NCBI GenBank assembly: GCA_025454125.1
Contig: JALOPA010000131.1
Span: forward strand, 1 to 6,217
DNA from: Thermodesulfobacteriota bacterium
Lineage (GTDB): Bacteria > Desulfobacterota > DSM-4660 > Desulfatiglandales > HGW-15
Direction of reading: 5' to 3'
DNA length: 6,217 bases
This document shows positions 5,836 through 6,217 of this stretch, piece after piece. Within the stretch, counting starts at the first letter, position 1; each line of letters begins with the position of its first letter. The translations under genes and the position numbers were made by a program. Under the pieces are notes generated by a model that saw only the letters and a list, made by a program, of their open reading frames with translations, was not told the DNA's origin and searched no databases.

Positions 5836-6217
5836 CTACCTCCTTTGTTTGCAATCCTCGTTGATTCGTTCAATCAGCTCCATCGGTTTCATGAAGGGCA
5901 GATTCTCCCCGCTTCGCAGCCTGGGGGTAATGCCCTGCATCTCCGACTCCCGGTCGCCGACGATCAGCATGTACGGGATTTTCTGGAGCTGCGCCTCTCG
6001 GATCTTGAGACTCAACTTCTCATTGCGGAAATCCGCTTCCGCACGCATTCCCGCTTCTTTGAGCAAAGACAACACTTTCTCCCCGTGGGGGATGTTCCTG
6101 TCCGTGACCGTGAGGATGCTCGCCTGCACCGGAGCCAGCCACACTGGAAACGCGCCGGCATAGTGCTCGATGAGCACCCCGATGAAGCGCTCCAGCGCAC
6201 CGAGAATAACCCTGTGA
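5836..6217 (-). CDS. thrS: Threonyl-tRNA synthetase, C-terminal 126 residues, cut by window edge
   Basis: Class II synthetase that charges tRNA-Thr in the cytoplasm; the full protein is about 640 residues, so only the last fifth is present. The fragment opens with class II motif 3 ([20 protein letters not shown]), in which the Arg binds ATP, followed by [11 protein letters not shown]. The rest is the alpha/beta anticodon-binding domain (HGTP type), with VTDRN, the [21 protein letters not shown] core and PRLRSGENL. The frame runs unbroken to the edge; the catalytic core, editing and TGS domains lie outside. The stop codon lies 4 nt before the ATA of infC. Confidence 0.97.
   Translation of the reverse strand, partial: HRVILGALERFIGVLIEHYAGAFPVWLAPVQASILTVTDRNIPHGEKVLSLLKEAGMRAEADFRNEKLSLKIREAQLQKIPYMLIVGDRESEMQGITPRLRSGENLPFMKPMELIERINEDCKQRR
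5839..5844 (-). promoter_or_regulatory. infC Shine-Dalgarno made of the last two thrS codons
   Basis: The last two Arg codons of thrS (AGG AGG) directly before its TAG stop form a consensus AGGAGG. The ATA at 5829-5831 begins 7 nt later and no ATG, GTG or TTG lies at a suitable distance in the IF3 frame. This site decides the infC start. Confidence 0.75.

Noticed and set aside
5836..5873. infC start at TTG 5873 with a 38-nt overlap with thrS
   Set aside because: No ribosome binding site precedes it, while the ATA at 5831 has a consensus site at ideal spacing and gives the usual IF3 N terminus.

Overview
The window holds the distal part of a bacterial translation operon. Every gene I can support reads on the minus strand, so transcription runs from position 6217 down to 1. 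In that order: the 3' end of thrS (threonyl-tRNA synthetase), infC (IF3), rpmI (L35), rplT (L20), pheS and pheT (phenylalanyl-tRNA synthetase alpha and beta), a small MerR-type regulator, and the 5' end of a short-chain dehydrogenase/reductase (SDR) cut by the window edge. The sequence is GC-rich. The order thrS-infC-rpmI-rplT-pheS-pheT is widespread in bacteria. A small MerR-type gene directly after pheT, in the place ihfA takes in enterobacteria, suggests a deltaproteobacterium in the broad sense (Desulfobacterota, Geobacter or Syntrophobacter-like). That placement is inference from gene order and protein style.

The coding content is conventional; the interest lies in how the genes are joined. 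(1) infC has no ATG in a sensible place. A strong Shine-Dalgarno, formed by the last two Arg codons of thrS, sits 7 nt before an in-frame ATA, so infC probably starts at a non-canonical AUA, a feature that fits IF3 autoregulation. (2) The 230-nt infC-rpmI gap has a promoter-like sequence, a UUCG hairpin, two mutually exclusive stems of which one is followed by U7, and a further perfect hairpin abutting the rpmI ribosome binding site. It looks like a ribosomal-protein leader or attenuator. (3) The rplT-pheS gap has a possible 15-codon ORF, and the pheS start codon lies in the loop of a perfect 7-bp hairpin. (4) The pheS-pheT gap, normally very short, is about 200 nt and is filled by two arrays of a degenerate 7-bp repeat in opposite orientation (5 and 11 units in exact 7-nt register). 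In the mRNA they can fold into a roughly 35-bp imperfect stem followed directly by U6. This is the most unusual element of the window.

Functionally the operon links translation initiation (IF3), 50S assembly (L20, L35) and two aminoacyl-tRNA synthetases. The MerR-type gene is tightly coupled to pheT (7-nt gap). The SDR gene starts 69 nt further on and has no evident functional link to the rest. No tRNA, rRNA, insertion sequence or CRISPR array was seen, and no intergenic stretch exceeds 300 bases.
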